Notes under the pieces: model-generated
What the model saw: the letters and a program-made list of their open reading frames with translations, nothing else
Database searches by the model: none
Told to the model about the DNA's origin: nothing
Assembly: GCA_949752735.1 (NCBI GenBank)
Contig: OX457037.1
Location: forward strand, 14,087,932 to 14,151,931
Length of the DNA stretch: 64,000 bases
Source of the DNA: Lumbricus terrestris
Taxonomy: Eukaryota > Annelida > Clitellata > Crassiclitellata > Lumbricidae
Direction: 5' to 3'
Shown: positions 36,921-47,375 of the stretch, piece by piece
Layout: the number at the start of each line of letters is the position of its first letter
Numbering within the stretch: position 1 is the stretch's first letter
Position numbers and translations under genes: made by a program

Positions 36921-37786
36921 ATTGACAGTATAGATTCCACGATTGAGGAGATCTACGAAAAACCGGAAGATATGACAATTATTATTGCTGGGGACTTTAA
37001 TCAGCTTCCATCTTCGAGGTTTTTAGAAATGGGACTATCCGTTGAGTTTGATGGACCATCGCATGAGGGCCATTCCATCGACCGAATATACGCTTCAGTC
37101 AAGCATCTGTATGGAACATGTACTGGAGTGAAGTCAACCATAAAAACGAGGCACTTGGCAATTCTGGCAATTCCACCAAACTCTGAGGCCGTGGGATCTG
37201 GAGTACGGGTTGATGGACGGCAGGTGAAGTTCTATCGTCCGAGGACGCCAAATCAGAATGCATCCTTCCAGTCCCATTTGATGACGCAAGATTGGTCATT
37301 CGTCACAAAGAGCTCATCTCAAGAAAAGGCCTTTGAGGCCTTCTACGATTACATCAATGCGTCCACTGACCTCTACTTTCCAATCCGGAGTATCACAATT
37401 AAAGAGAGAGACCCGCCCTTCATGACTCCGATTGTCAAGCACCTGTTGAGGAAACGGAACAAGCTGCTTAAGCAAAACAGAACGGATGCTGCGTCCTCTT
37501 TATCTGAGAGGATAAACCGAATTATCATCAGAGCTAATAGCAAAACTTTTGACAGAGCTAAACGAGGGTCACGTGAGATGTGGCAGGAGGTAAATCGGCT
37601 GCGTGGAGGCGACCGCACGAATACTCCCCACTCGGATTGTAAAGTCACTGCGGAGACACTGAATCAACACTTCTGCTCTATTTCTACAGATGAACATTAC
37701 GAAATTCCTCAGCTAAAAACAACAGTCATGGACGAAACAATGGAGTATGTGGATGTACAATTGTACATACTGTTTACAGGTTGTTA
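36921..37786 (+). pseudogene. LINE endonuclease end and linker
   Basis: The frame begins IIDSIDSTIEEIYEKPED and continues MTIIIAGDFNQLPSSRFLEM, the GDFN motif of APE-type endonucleases, then HSIDRIYAS near residue 35, equivalent to the S.IDYI block. The last catalytic H lies in TRHLAILA. After about residue 80 comes the endonuclease-RT linker, with KHLLRKRNKLLKQNR. The frame stops at 37787 because of a frameshift around the palindrome GTACAATTGTAC at about 37755. The next frame then carries on with VYRLLASTG. Confidence 0.8.
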
Positions 37787-39154
37787 GCATCGACTGGTTC
37801 CACAGCTGCGGGTCCTGATGGACTGACAGCATGGATGCTCAAGGGAGCGGCACACCTACTTGCTGAGCCTGTCGCAGTGCTATTCAACTCGTCGATCCAT
37901 TATGCATATGTTCCGCCGCAATGGAAATCAAGTACAATATCACCGGTACCTAAGATCTCTCATCCTGTGGAAGCTGTCGACTTTCGCCCGATCTCTGTCA
38001 CGTCCATTCTATGCCGACTCTTGGAGAAGATCATAGCGCACCGTTTCTTTTATCCTTTTCTGTCGGACCCTTGCTCAAACCATCAATTCTCAGATCAGTA
38101 TGCTTTCCGTCCCACCGGATCTACCACCGCAGCCCTTATATCATTGACTGAGGGTCTTCTGGAGCTTCTCAGAGACAACCTTTACGTTCACTTGATAGCT
38201 CTCGACTTCTCTAAAGCTTTTGATATGGTCAGGCATGCGTATCTTGCGGAGCAATTGGCCGAACTACCCATTCTGGACTGTGTACACAACTGGATTGTCA
38301 CCTTCCTCACGAACCGCAGACACATAACAAAATACAATGGATTGGCCTCGGATGCAGCTGACATCAACGCAAGCATTGTTCAAGGATCTGGTTTGGGTCC
38401 TTTGAACTTTCTAACAGCCATTTCGAAACTCAAAACAGTACGTTCCGGAAACCGCATGGCCAAATACGCCGACGATACTTACCTGTTGGTACCAGCCATC
38501 AACAGCGACACGATTAGGGAAGAACTAGATCATGTAACGGAGTGGGCCAAACGCTGCAACTTGACTCTCAATCAAAGAAAGACTCAGGAGATGGTTGTTC
38601 ACCGTCCTGGACGAGGTATGCTACAGTTCGCTCCAGCAGAGATTCCAGGTATTATTCGGGTCCAAAGTATGACGGTTTTAGGGGTTGTTATGACTGAAAA
38701 CCTAGGATTTGAAGCCCATATCAGGCGAATATGCATCCAAGCAAGACAGTCGCTTTATGCCTTGCGTATCATGACTGCACACGGCCTCAAGGGACCAAGC
38801 CTGCATGACGTTTGTAGGATGACCACAGTGGCCGGCATGTTATATGCGGCCCCGGCATGGTGGGGATTTGCGGGGCAGCAGGAACGCGGCAGACTGCAAG
38901 CCATAATGGACCGCTTGATCCGAATGCATTACCTTCCTGAAGACAATCCTACATTCGAGGCTTTGTGCAGAACGGCGGATGGGAGGCTCTTCACTGCCCT
39001 CTTACTTAATCCAGGACATTTATTACACTCACTCCTCCCACCATTGAGGCCCCAACCTTATTCCATGAGGCCAAGACTACATGACCGAATCATTCCTAGG
39101 GCGGACAACCTAACGAGGAAATCTTATTTGACAAGGATGCTTTATCATATTTAA
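37760..39154 (+). pseudogene. LINE reverse transcriptase
   Basis: About 460 codons are uninterrupted. Blocks in order: TAAGPDGLTAWMLK, VPKISHPVEAVDFRPISVTS, LEKIIAHR, QYAFRPTGSTTAAL and ALDFSKAFDMVRH (catalytic Asp at residue 142 counting from the ATG at 37781). Then come SIVQGSGLGPLNF and KYADDTYLL (the YADD box at residue 229), followed by LTLNQRKTQEMVV and LGVVMTENLGFEAHI. The final part has GFAGQQERGRLQ and SMRPRLHDR. All three catalytic Asp residues are present, so only the upstream frameshift and 5' truncation inactivate it. No RNase H domain is seen. Confidence 0.88.
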
Positions 39155-39645
39155 ATGTAATACCATATAAACCAAAGTGCAGAATAAATTGTTGGCCATT
39201 AAAAGAACTTTTTTTAAATTAAAATTTATATTGGATTTGGACTTAGGATTTTATGCTATTCTGAAACACTTTGACATTGATTGAATATAGAAATTTTGTA
39301 CGTTTGTTTATTATACTTTGTATGTAAACCAAAATGCGGATAGCAATTGGTATATTAAAGAATATTCTTATCTTATCTTATCTTATTTTAAGCCTAGTCT
39401 ACTGTCAAATTAGCCTATAATTCACATAAGCCTACTAGGCTATATTAAATTCACTATGAAAATATGAATTATAATTACGCGCTCATATAAGCCAATAATA
39501 GACTTAAACCTCAACTGATTTTTTAGCAATCGTTACGTAACGCTAGGGAGGGTGGGTGGGTGGGTCAAGGGCAACGTTACGAAGCGTTACATGGTGGGTG
39601 GGTGGGTAAAAAACGGTCATTTTCGGCGTTACGTAATTATGCAAT

Positions 39646-40393
39646 GGTGACCCGTCAAAAGGGCGCACGACAAAAGGGCGCCGACAAAAGGGCGCCGACA
39701 AAAGGGCGCCGACAAAAGGGCGAAAAAAGAAATAATATCGCCAGAGATATCGCGGATGAAATAAATGATTTGAATATGTCCACCACTACATGTTTTATAT
39801 GACTGTAATGTTTAAGAAGAAGGTAAGAAATTATTTGACAGATATAAACAAGGAATTTAAACAGGAATTTAATGAGAAGTTGAAAAGTTGTTAAAACTAG
39901 GACATGACATGATTCCGTCTTTGCCTTCTCTGTCCCTTCGATATCTGTATACACCAACAAGTAGAGTCTACAATGGCCATCCCCTTCTGTGATGCGATCT
40001 CCTCCATGTTAACGATTCCAAACATGTAGTAGAGCTACCCTGCTTCCTTTGCATTTATATTGAAGCTCATATCACGTGATATCGAACTTTCCAACCTCTT
40101 ATGTTACCGCTCTCTGCACTTGATTTGTTTATTTTAGCACCTCTTCCAGGTCCTCGGACCATGTTAGGTATCAACAAACATCATGTGAGAACTAATAATT
40201 AGTAATTGCTCTTTGTCGTGTCATCGTTGAGCTGCTTATTTCCTCATAATATTATCACGTCTAGACCGACTCTTCATCGATAGTATTTCTTTTAAGAGCG
40301 CCGCTCTTCTGTCGGCGCCCTTTTGTCGGGCGCCCTTTTGTCGGCGCCCTTATGTCGGCGCCCTTTTGTCCTGCGCCCTTTTGACGGGGTGCC
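39646..40393. mobile_element. Array-ended transposon, GACAAAAGGGCGCC unit, 748 bp
   Basis: The left end is GGTGACCCGTCAAAAGGGCG and the right end complements to GGCACCCCGTCAAAAGGGCG. Both continue as arrays of a 14-bp unit. A perfect 8-bp duplication TATGCAAT lies at 39638-39645 and 40394-40401. It sits within the right inverted repeat of the larger element, whose left repeat supplies the uninterrupted version of the site. The interior (39720-40290) is unique, without the GAAGCTGGATGA satellite. Confidence 0.93.
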
Positions 40394-40439
40394 TATGCAA
40401 TGACCCCCGACGCGTGAAACAAATTGACGAAACCCTTGC

Positions 40440-41768
40440 TGAAATAGAAAGTGATCCGATGAATTTGCGGCTTGTTGTTGCGTATATTGGAGCTGGATTG
40501 ATGAAAATGTTCTTGCGTTAATTGAAGCTGGATCGATGAAAATATTCTTGCTTAAATTGGAGCTGGATTTATGAAACGAACGCATGATAAATGGAAGATA
40601 TATTGATAAAAAGAACGCTTGAGAATTGGAAGCTGGATGAAGGTTCTTTTATAGGCGAAAAAGCAGCTGTTCATTAAATGAATGCTTGAGAAATGGAAGC
40701 TGAAAGAAGATTCTTTTTATGTGAAATAGAAGTTGGATTTATTAAACGATTGCTTGAGTAATGGAAGCTGGATGGAGAGTCCTTATAGTTGAAATAGAAG
40801 CTGGATTGACGACAATAACGCCTGATAAATGGAAGTTGGATGAAGGTATTTTTTATATATTAAATATAAGCTGGATTAATTATAAGAAGCTTGAGAAATG
40901 GAAGCTGGACTAAGGTATTTTTATATCTTAAAAGGAAGATGGACTCGGGTATTTTTATATCTTAAATAGAAGCTGGATTAATGATCAAGCGCTTAAGAAA
41001 TGGAGGCTGGATCAAGGCATATTATATCTGAAATGGGAGCTGGATTAAGGTATTTTTATATATGAAATGGAGGCCGTGGATTAATGAAAAACGCTTGAGA
41101 AATGGAAGCTGGATCGAGGTATTTTAAAATCTGAGGTAGAAGCTGGATTGGTGTAAAAACACTTGATTTATGGTTTATAGATTAGATGGACGAAAAATTC
41201 AAAAAGAGGACGCTTGATAAGCGAAAGCTGGACAAACGGCTTTCTAGCTTAAATGGAAACTGGATGCATGTTGAAATACATGAATGAAAATCGTCAATCC
41301 AGCTTCCATTTCTCAAGCATTGTAATCCCGCTTACAGTTCTCAAGCGTTTTTCATCAATCCATCTCCAATTTAAGCAAAAACATTTTCATCAATCCGGCT
41401 CCCATTCAAGCAAAAATATTTTCATCAATTCAGCTCAAATTTAAGCAAAAGCATTTTCATCCAGCTCCAATTCACGCGTGAACACTTTCGTCAACCCAGC
41501 TCCAGTTTAAGCAAGAACATTTTCATCAATCCTGCTCCAAGTTAAGCCAGAATATTTTCATCAATCCAGTGGATAAAGTTATATTTTTACACATGCATGA
41601 TGCTTATACTAGTCAAAGTGACCCAACGTTCCACTTTGGGAGCATAGGGGCCTATACATAATTCTTACACCAATTCGCGGGATTAAGTGGCACGGGATTA
41701 AATGTCGCAGGGATTAACTGTCCAGCACTAAATTCGCGGTAATTCGCGAGATTAAGTGTCATGGAACC
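40440..41768. repeat. GAAGCTGGATGA satellite palindrome with one element end
   Basis: From about 40487 to 41280 the satellite reads AAATGGAAGCTGGATGAAGG. From 41290 to 41570 it reads inverted (ATCAATCCAGCTCCAATT). At 41640-41768 an array of GCGGGATTAAGTG-like units ends with GTGTCATGGAACC, which complements to GGTTCCATGACAC and so matches the ends of the elements at 45906 and 46798. The matching left end was not found, perhaps lost when the neighbouring element inserted. Confidence 0.7.
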
Positions 41769-41879
41769 TACAATACAACCCAATACAATAAAACCTTGCG
41801 TCTGTGTTTTTTAGATAGGAACAATTGAAGAGAGAAGAGCTGTATTTTTTGCAGTTAGCCTGTTTGTGCATTTCTTTAC

Positions 41880-42045
41880 CTCCATCACTGATGTAGTAAT
41901 CGATGTTGAATCCGGAGAAGACCGTATTGGAGTCTGTATAGAAGTAGAGAATAGCCCTGACGCACCATTCTATTAAAAGAGGCGGAGGCAACGTCTGTCC
42001 TGAGTAATGTTGATCAGGAAAACTCGAATTTGCTGGGCATTCTAT
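41880..42045 (-). CDS. CUB-domain protein, C-terminal half of CUB 2 (first module copy)
   Basis: A 166-bp exon, acceptor TGCAACAG and donor GTAAAG, phase 0 to 1. It encodes IECPANSSFPDQHYSGQTLP, then PPLLIEWCVRAILYFYTDSN, then TVFSGFNIDYYISDG. It has the same length and phases as, and strong similarity to, 11545-11710. The CUB features are the two Cys, the ILYFYTD strand and GFNIDYY. It belongs with the N-half at 48954-49126; the 6.9-kb intron between them holds a LINE and six inverted-repeat elements. Confidence 0.9.
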
Positions 42046-42964
42046 CTGTTGCATCAAGTTCAATATATTTTCACCCATTTATTTTCTTTTGTTAACACCA
42101 GCTCATTTTAGGCTACTTAATTTGAAATTGCAGACAGATATGAACAGGTTAAAAACATGGTTGAACAGCGGTCTAGGCCTACTCTTATAATAATTATTAG
42201 GCCTAAATGAAAACAAGTTTAGCAAATTCATCATGCGTTGGCTCAAGTGAGTACAAACAATGCCAAACTTTCCAAAAAGACATAAATTTAAAATTCTATT
42301 GCCTCGAAAGCAAAATTAATAACAACCAGAACTAGCCAATGGTAGGAGCTATAGGCCTAATCTAGATCAAGTAAAAGATACGGTAAAACAATAGAAGAAC
42401 AGGAATAGGAACTTTCCCTTAAGCTGTCATTGAGTTACTGTAGCGTTTGTGGGCGCTACGTGCTTCCTTACTTATACGCCATTATACGCCACTAGCGCAG
42501 CGCTAGTAGCGCTGTAGTTAGATCATGGGTGGCTAAGTTTAGTTCATAACAGGATGTTGTCATCGCTATTTCTGGTAATTCCGCAGTTTAATTAAGAGGC
42601 TTCTGGGCGCGAGGCTTCTGAGTTGAGCTGGTCAATCAGCGTCGTCTGTCCGTCCAGTCAGAGGCATCGGTTTGCTGTCTGACGACAGCAGAGCAGGCGT
42701 CGTTTGGTAGTTGGGCGCCGGTCTTTGGGCTGGTAGGAGCTCCACTCGTGAATCGAAGAATAGTAAAAATTTGTGGCCAGAATTCTGCACAGTTTGGTAA
42801 TAGAAACGGTGAAATTGATCATCATTTTAATATTCATCTTCTGGAGATGGCAGATCAGAATTGGTGTAATAATTTCGACAGCCGTGTTTGAATTTAAAAT
42901 CTCAATTCTGCACTTTGAAATCATTTTGGTCATTTGTCAAAAGAGGAGAATATCTTGCTAAATC
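42046..42964. other. Intronic DNA
   Basis: No gene recognised. GCTTCTGGGCGCGAGGCTTC and a GTCTGTCCGTCC stretch near 42600-42660 give a GC-richer patch of unknown nature, possibly the 5' leader of the LINE that follows. Confidence 0.35.
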
Positions 42965-43089
42965 GGAAGCTGAGAAGAAGATTTGTCACCGGAAAATAAA
43001 ACTAAATTCACTTCATATAGAAATAAATTTAAAACTATTCGAATCAAAGCTTAAAAGCAGTACTACGAATCTGAATTTCTAAAATAAAA

Positions 43090-45015
43090 TCATTATTTAA
43101 AAAGACTTGGAAAATAATAAGAAATATAATAAACACAAAGGACAAGAATATTGGCATTGAAAATATTTGCATCAATGGTGAGAGTGTGACAGTTGCTAGT
43201 ACCATATCTGAGAAATTTAATAACTATTTTACCAATGTTGCTCAAGATCTTGTCAATAAGATACCTGATTTCACGAATACGATTCATACATATCTTAATC
43301 CAATAATTCCCATATCTTTTGCCATTTATCCTACTTCTTCTACTGAACTATTATCAATTAAGGTACTATAATTTTAATTCACCTTTTTTTCGATTTAATT
43401 TCGCCAACTTCTAGTTTGTCCAGAACCATTTTAATCGATCCAGCTTCTGCTTAGACAAGAATTTGTTCGATAAATCCCGTTTCTATTTTGTCAGTATATC
43501 TTTTTCATCAATTTTACATTGAAAATTATTCTTCATCAATCCAGCAGAATGACTGCACTAACCCTAAAACTAATCCTAACCGACCCTCACGACGCCTAAC
43601 CTGAGCCCTAACCGACCCTCACGCGCTAAATCCCGCTTCTACTTCGTGAGGAAATATTTTTCATCGAATTTCTATTTCTGTGGGTCGTACACGAAACCTA
43701 CATCGACACGCGGAAAATAAAAAAAGGTGAATTAAAATTATAGTACCTCAATTAACCATATTCTTACAACTTCTCTTTCTTCAGGTCCTGATGAGATAGA
43801 CCCAACTATTATGAGCCCTTTATTAGAACTCATTGCTGACCCATAGCCTGAAATCATCAATTGCTCTCTGTCTACTGGCATTGTTCCACCTGCTCTAAAA
43901 ATAGCCAACGTTATACCCATACATAAACAAGGTGATAAAGAAGAGCTTGTGAATTATAGGCCAATTTCTATCTTGCCTTTTTTCTCAAAATTTATTGAAA
44001 AAGTTATGTATTCAAGATTATTTAATTACTGTACCAAAAAGACTATCCTACATGATTCTTAACATGGTTTCCAACCAGGTCACTCTACTTCCATGTCTCC
44101 TCGCAATATCCAGGATAATAATAATAACGCCTTCACTTTACTGCCCTTTGTTCCATTTGCTGACGATACTAACATTTTTGCCTCCCATAAATCTTATGAA
44201 TTACCTTTTCAATTGATGAATCATGAGCTCTTACACGTTGTTGATTGGTTCCGAGTTAATAAGCTCTCCTTGAATCCTAATAAAATTAACTATATCTTAT
44301 TTTTTTGCTCTCATCTTAAATCAATTTCTGACATAAAAGTAACAATTTCTATGGACAATTTCAATATACCCCAAGTAACATCAACTAAATTCCTGGGTGT
44401 CCATGTGGACCAACTTCTAACTTGGAAGGTTCATATTGAAAACATCTCTAAGAAGATAGTTAAAAGTGTTGGCATCTTGACTCGTATTGCTTATAAAAAA
44501 TTATGCTACCACCTCGAATTAGACTTAGCTTATATTACTCTTTTATCCATCCGTATCTTTCATATTGCAATATTGTTTGGGCTACTCACTACTCTTCTCG
44601 ACTTACAAGACTAACCTCACTTCAAAACAGAGCTGCTAAAATTATTATGGGGCTTTCCCGCCGTTCTCATTCACATCTCCTTTTATCTAAATTAAGAATA
44701 CTTGCCATCGATCAAAATAGAGTCATGCAAACGTCCGAACTTATGTTCAAACATATGCAATGACTTATGCATAAACTTTTGCCTCATGCCTTTGCTGATT
44801 TCTTTACTTTAACCTCTGATTTAGTTCCCTATAACTTCAGATCATCACTTAATTATAGAAGGATTATCACTAGAACAAATAATAGTATGTTCTCAATTAA
44901 AAGTGAGGGTCCTAGGACCTGGAACAACTTACCCTTGTTTATTCGGAATTCCCTCTGCTTCACCTTGTTTAAACGTAAACTTAAAAGTCATTTGCTTCAC
45001 GCTGTCTCCTGTTAA
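43090..45015 (+). pseudogene. CR1-like LINE reverse transcriptase, internally deleted
   Basis: The segments in order are KTWKIIRNIINTKDKNIGIE, then FNNYFTNVAQDLVNKIPD, [insertion], SSGPDEIDPTI, PPALKIANVIPIHKQGD, NYRPISILPFFSKFIEKV and HGFQPGHSTSM. The frame then jumps straight to FADDTNIFASH, LSLNPNKINYILF and FLGVHVDQLLTWKVHI. After a frameshift near 44510 it continues YSFIHPYLSYCNIVWATHYS and GPRTWNNLPLFIRNS. The region between the HST block and FADD is missing, including the first catalytic Asp motif and the PQGSILGP block, so about 100 codons were deleted. It is clearly non-functional. Confidence 0.88.
43362..43747. mobile_element. Inverted-repeat MITE, 386 bp
   Basis: A perfect 29-bp terminal inverted repeat begins GGTACTATAATTTTAATTC. 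A perfect 8-bp duplication TCAATTAA lies at 43354-43361 and 43748-43755. Removing it joins ELLSI to NHILTTSLSSGPDE in frame in the host LINE. The interior has CCAGCTTCTGC and CCCGCTTCTA satellite words. It also has two copies of CCCTAACCGACCCTCACG. Confidence 0.95.
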
Positions 45016-45019
45016 AACT

Positions 45020-45692
45020 GGTACCCCGTTAAAAGCGCGCAGGACAAAATCGCGCCGACAAAAGCGCGCCAACATAAGCGCGACCCGTCAAAAGCGCGCT
45101 GGACAAATGCGCGCCGACATAAGCGCGCAGTCGACACGATACAGACTAATATAGGCCTATACACTTGCACAGACAAAAACTGAAAAAACTCAAGAACAGA
45201 CTCATGTGTAATTGTCTGGCAAATAAGCAACCAGCTGGTAGCGAACCTCCTTGAATCTTTCTGTTTCCTTAGAAGTCTCATCAATCTGCGTTATGCAGTC
45301 GTTTTTCTTTACTTTATGTGTCGTAGTTTACGCTGAACAAATATGCAACCAGTAGGTAGCGAACCTCCTTGAATCTTTCGGTTTCCTTTGAAGTCTCGTC
45401 AATCGGCAATTAAAATTACAAAGCAGTGGTTAATTTAATTTCTTTTTTGTGGACAAACAACTTTAATCAAAATAGGTGGTTGAATCATTGCCTTGGTTAA
45501 AGGCTTTGAATATTGGCCACATGTAGGTGAAAAGCATAGGTGGGCATTGCTTTAATTTATGTTAGGCGAAGTGAAAGTACAGCCTTTGTTCCACGCCGCG
45601 CGCTTATGTCGGCGCGCATTTAACCCGTGCGCGCTTTTGTCTGCGCGCTTTTGCCGACGCGCTTTTGTCCTGCGCGTTTTTGACGGGACATC
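45020..45692. mobile_element. Array-ended transposon, GACAAAAGCGCGCC unit, 673 bp
   Basis: The left end is GGTACCCCGTTAAAAGCGCG and the right end complements to GATGTCCCGTCAAAAACGCG. Both continue as 14-bp arrays. The duplication is GTTAAAAC at 45011-45018 and 45693-45700. It lies just after the LINE stop codon. The interior lacks the GAAGCTGGATGA satellite. A phrase CAACCAG(C/T)(T/A)GGTAGCGAACCTCC occurs twice internally (about 45229 and 45348). Confidence 0.92.
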
Positions 45693-45905
45693 GTTAAAAC
45701 CACCGAACACCATCTATGTTACAGCCTATATTCTTTGATTTTAACGACTTTTCTAAATTGTCACACTCAACATCACCTTTACGTTTTCCCATGATGTAGT
45801 TAATTAATTAAGATAAAATTAATCTGTAATACTCTATAATTTGCATAACCTGTTGCTGTTTATTTGAACTTGTATTTGAGAACCCTGACAGTGGGGTTCT
45901 TAAGG

Positions 45906-46515
45906 GGTGTCACGACAACTCGTCTACCGACAACTCGTCTAACGACAAGTGGTCTCCGGACAATTCGTCTACGACAAGTGGTCTACATACAACTGATCCA
46001 GCGCTTGAGAAATGGAAGCTGGATGAAAGTTTTTACAGGTGAAATGGAGTTTGGATTGATGAAAAAACGTAAGAGAAATGAAATCTGGATGATGGCTCTT
46101 TTACGGGTGAAATAGAAGCTGGATTGACGAAAATAGCGCATGAGAAATAAAAGCTGGACGAAAGTATTTGTCGATCTGAAATAGAAGCTGGATTGATGAA
46201 AAACGCTTAAGTAATGGAAGCTGGATGAGGGTATTTTTTATATCTGAAATAGAAGCTGGATTGACGAAAATAACGGGTGAGAAATAGAAGCTGGATGAAG
46301 GTATTTTTAGATCTGAAGTAGAAGCTGAATGCATGTCGAAATACATGAATAAAATCATCGATCCAGCTTCCATTTAAGCTAAAAAAAAACATTTTCATAA
46401 ATCCAGCTTCTATTTCATCAATACTATTCGTCTGTAGACCAGTTGTCGTTAGACCAATTGTCCGGAGACGAGTTGTCGGTAGACGAGTTGTCGGTAGACC
46501 AGTTGTCGTGGAACC
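45906..46515. mobile_element. Array-ended foldback transposon, GACAACTCGTCTACC unit, 610 bp
   Basis: The left end is GGTGTCACGACAACTCGTC and the right end complements to GGTTCCACGACAACTGGTC. The arrays have a 15-bp unit. The target duplication is TTCTTAAG (or TTCTTAAGG) at 45897-45905 and 46516-46524. Internal satellite GAAATAGAAGCTGGATTGA runs from 46010 to 46330, then appears inverted to 46425. It is inserted in the 3' UTR of the CR1-like LINE. Confidence 0.93.
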
Positions 46516-46797
46516 TTCTTAAGGGTTCTGTCCTTTTGCTTTTTGTTTGTTTCTGTATCCGTTATTATGTAATGAAGTTGTTTTGTCAACTGTTACTTTG
46601 AACAATAAAAACTGTGGTTATGGTTATGGTTATTGAATCTTGCAAATATTGTTTAGCTCCTTAGCGTTTAACTATTGTGAGAAATTAATAATTTGTTGGC
46701 GATAATTATCGGAATCGATACAGGACAGCTGTCTGTAAATCAACTCTTGACTATTGAATTGTACAATGTACACATTGTACATGTCTATTAAGAAAAT

Positions 46798-47367
46798 GGT
46801 GTCACGACAACTGGTTCATTTACAACTGGTTCAACGACAACTGGTTCACGGACAATTCGTTCACCGATAACTCGTTCATGACAATTGGTACACGACAGTA
46901 TTATTGACTCACCGGCAAATGGTGAATGGAAGCTGGATAAAAGTTCCTTATAGGTGAAATAGAAGCTGGATTGACAAAAATAACGCTTGCGAAATGGAAG
47001 CCGGATTACTGATAAAGCGCTTCAGAAATGGAAGCTGGATGCATGTTGAAATACATGAATAAAAATCATCAATCCAGCTTCCATTTATCAAGCATTCTAT
47101 TCATTAATCCAGCTTCTATTTCAGGTATGAAAGTACCATTATCCAGCTTCCATTTCACGAGCGTTTTTCATCAATCCAGTTCTATTTTAAGCAAGAACAT
47201 TTTTCATCAATCCAGCTCCAGTTTGAGCAAGAATATTTTCATCAATCCAGCTCCAATAATAATTAATTGTCGTGTAACATTTGTCGTGAACCAGCTGTCG
47301 GTGAACGAATTGTCCGTGAACCAGTTGTCGTTGAGCCAGTTGTCGGTGAACCAGTTGTCGTGGAACC
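46798..47367. mobile_element. Array-ended foldback transposon, GACAACTGGTTCACC unit, 570 bp
   Basis: The left end is GGTGTCACGACAACTGGTTC and the right end complements to GGTTCCACGACAACTGGTTC. The arrays have a 15-bp unit. The duplication is TAAGAAAA at 46789-46796 and 47368-47375. Its internal satellite is in both orientations. It is the closest relative of the element at 45906, differing mainly in GTCTA versus GTTCA within the repeat unit. Confidence 0.93.
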
Positions 47368-47375
47368 TAAGAAAA

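Larger units (their letters stand above)
36900..39390 (+). mobile_element. LINE (non-LTR retrotransposon), 5'-truncated
   Basis: It covers the end of an APE-type endonuclease domain, a full reverse transcriptase and the C-terminal region. It finishes at about 39390 with repeated TCTTA units (TTATCTTATCTTATC). A short tandem 3' tail and an APE domain suggest the CR1/L2/Jockey side of the non-LTR tree. The 5' end is missing, and one frameshift lies near 37760. A diverged relative lies at 9632-9798. Confidence 0.85.
36277..40407. mobile_element. Inverted-repeat element with CGTTACGTAACG/GGTGGGTGGG ends
   Basis: The left end GGGGTCATTCATTGCATAAT is followed by TACGTAACGC. The right end reads GCGTTACGTAATTATGCAAT and, beyond a nested element, GACCCC. 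Both subterminal regions repeat GTTACG(T)AACG palindromes and GGGTGGGTGGG. It contains a LINE (36900-39390), and its right inverted repeat is split by the element at 39646-40393. No clear target duplication was found. The 4.1-kb span includes these insertions; the original element was probably under 1 kb. Confidence 0.72.
42965..46634 (+). mobile_element. CR1-like LINE with three nested elements and TTATGG tail
   Basis: The coding relic starts about 42965 and resumes after the element at 43362-43747. It ends with HLLHAVSC and a stop at 45015. The 3' UTR continues after the nested elements at 45020-45692 and 45906-46515. It finishes with AATAAAAACTGTGGTTATGG and further TTATGG copies at about 46634. 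Short tandem tails of this kind are typical of CR1/L2-like LINEs. The transcription-like order is collinear once the three inserts are removed. Confidence 0.85.

Noticed and set aside
43556..43620. Interstitial telomere (CCCTAA repeats)
   Set aside because: Only a few irregular CCCTAA-like words are present, and they belong to an 18-bp duplicated segment inside a MITE.
33866..47367. CRISPR-like short direct repeats at element ends
   Set aside because: The 14-15 bp units are directly adjacent without unique spacers, occur as inverted pairs at transposon ends and lie in animal DNA.
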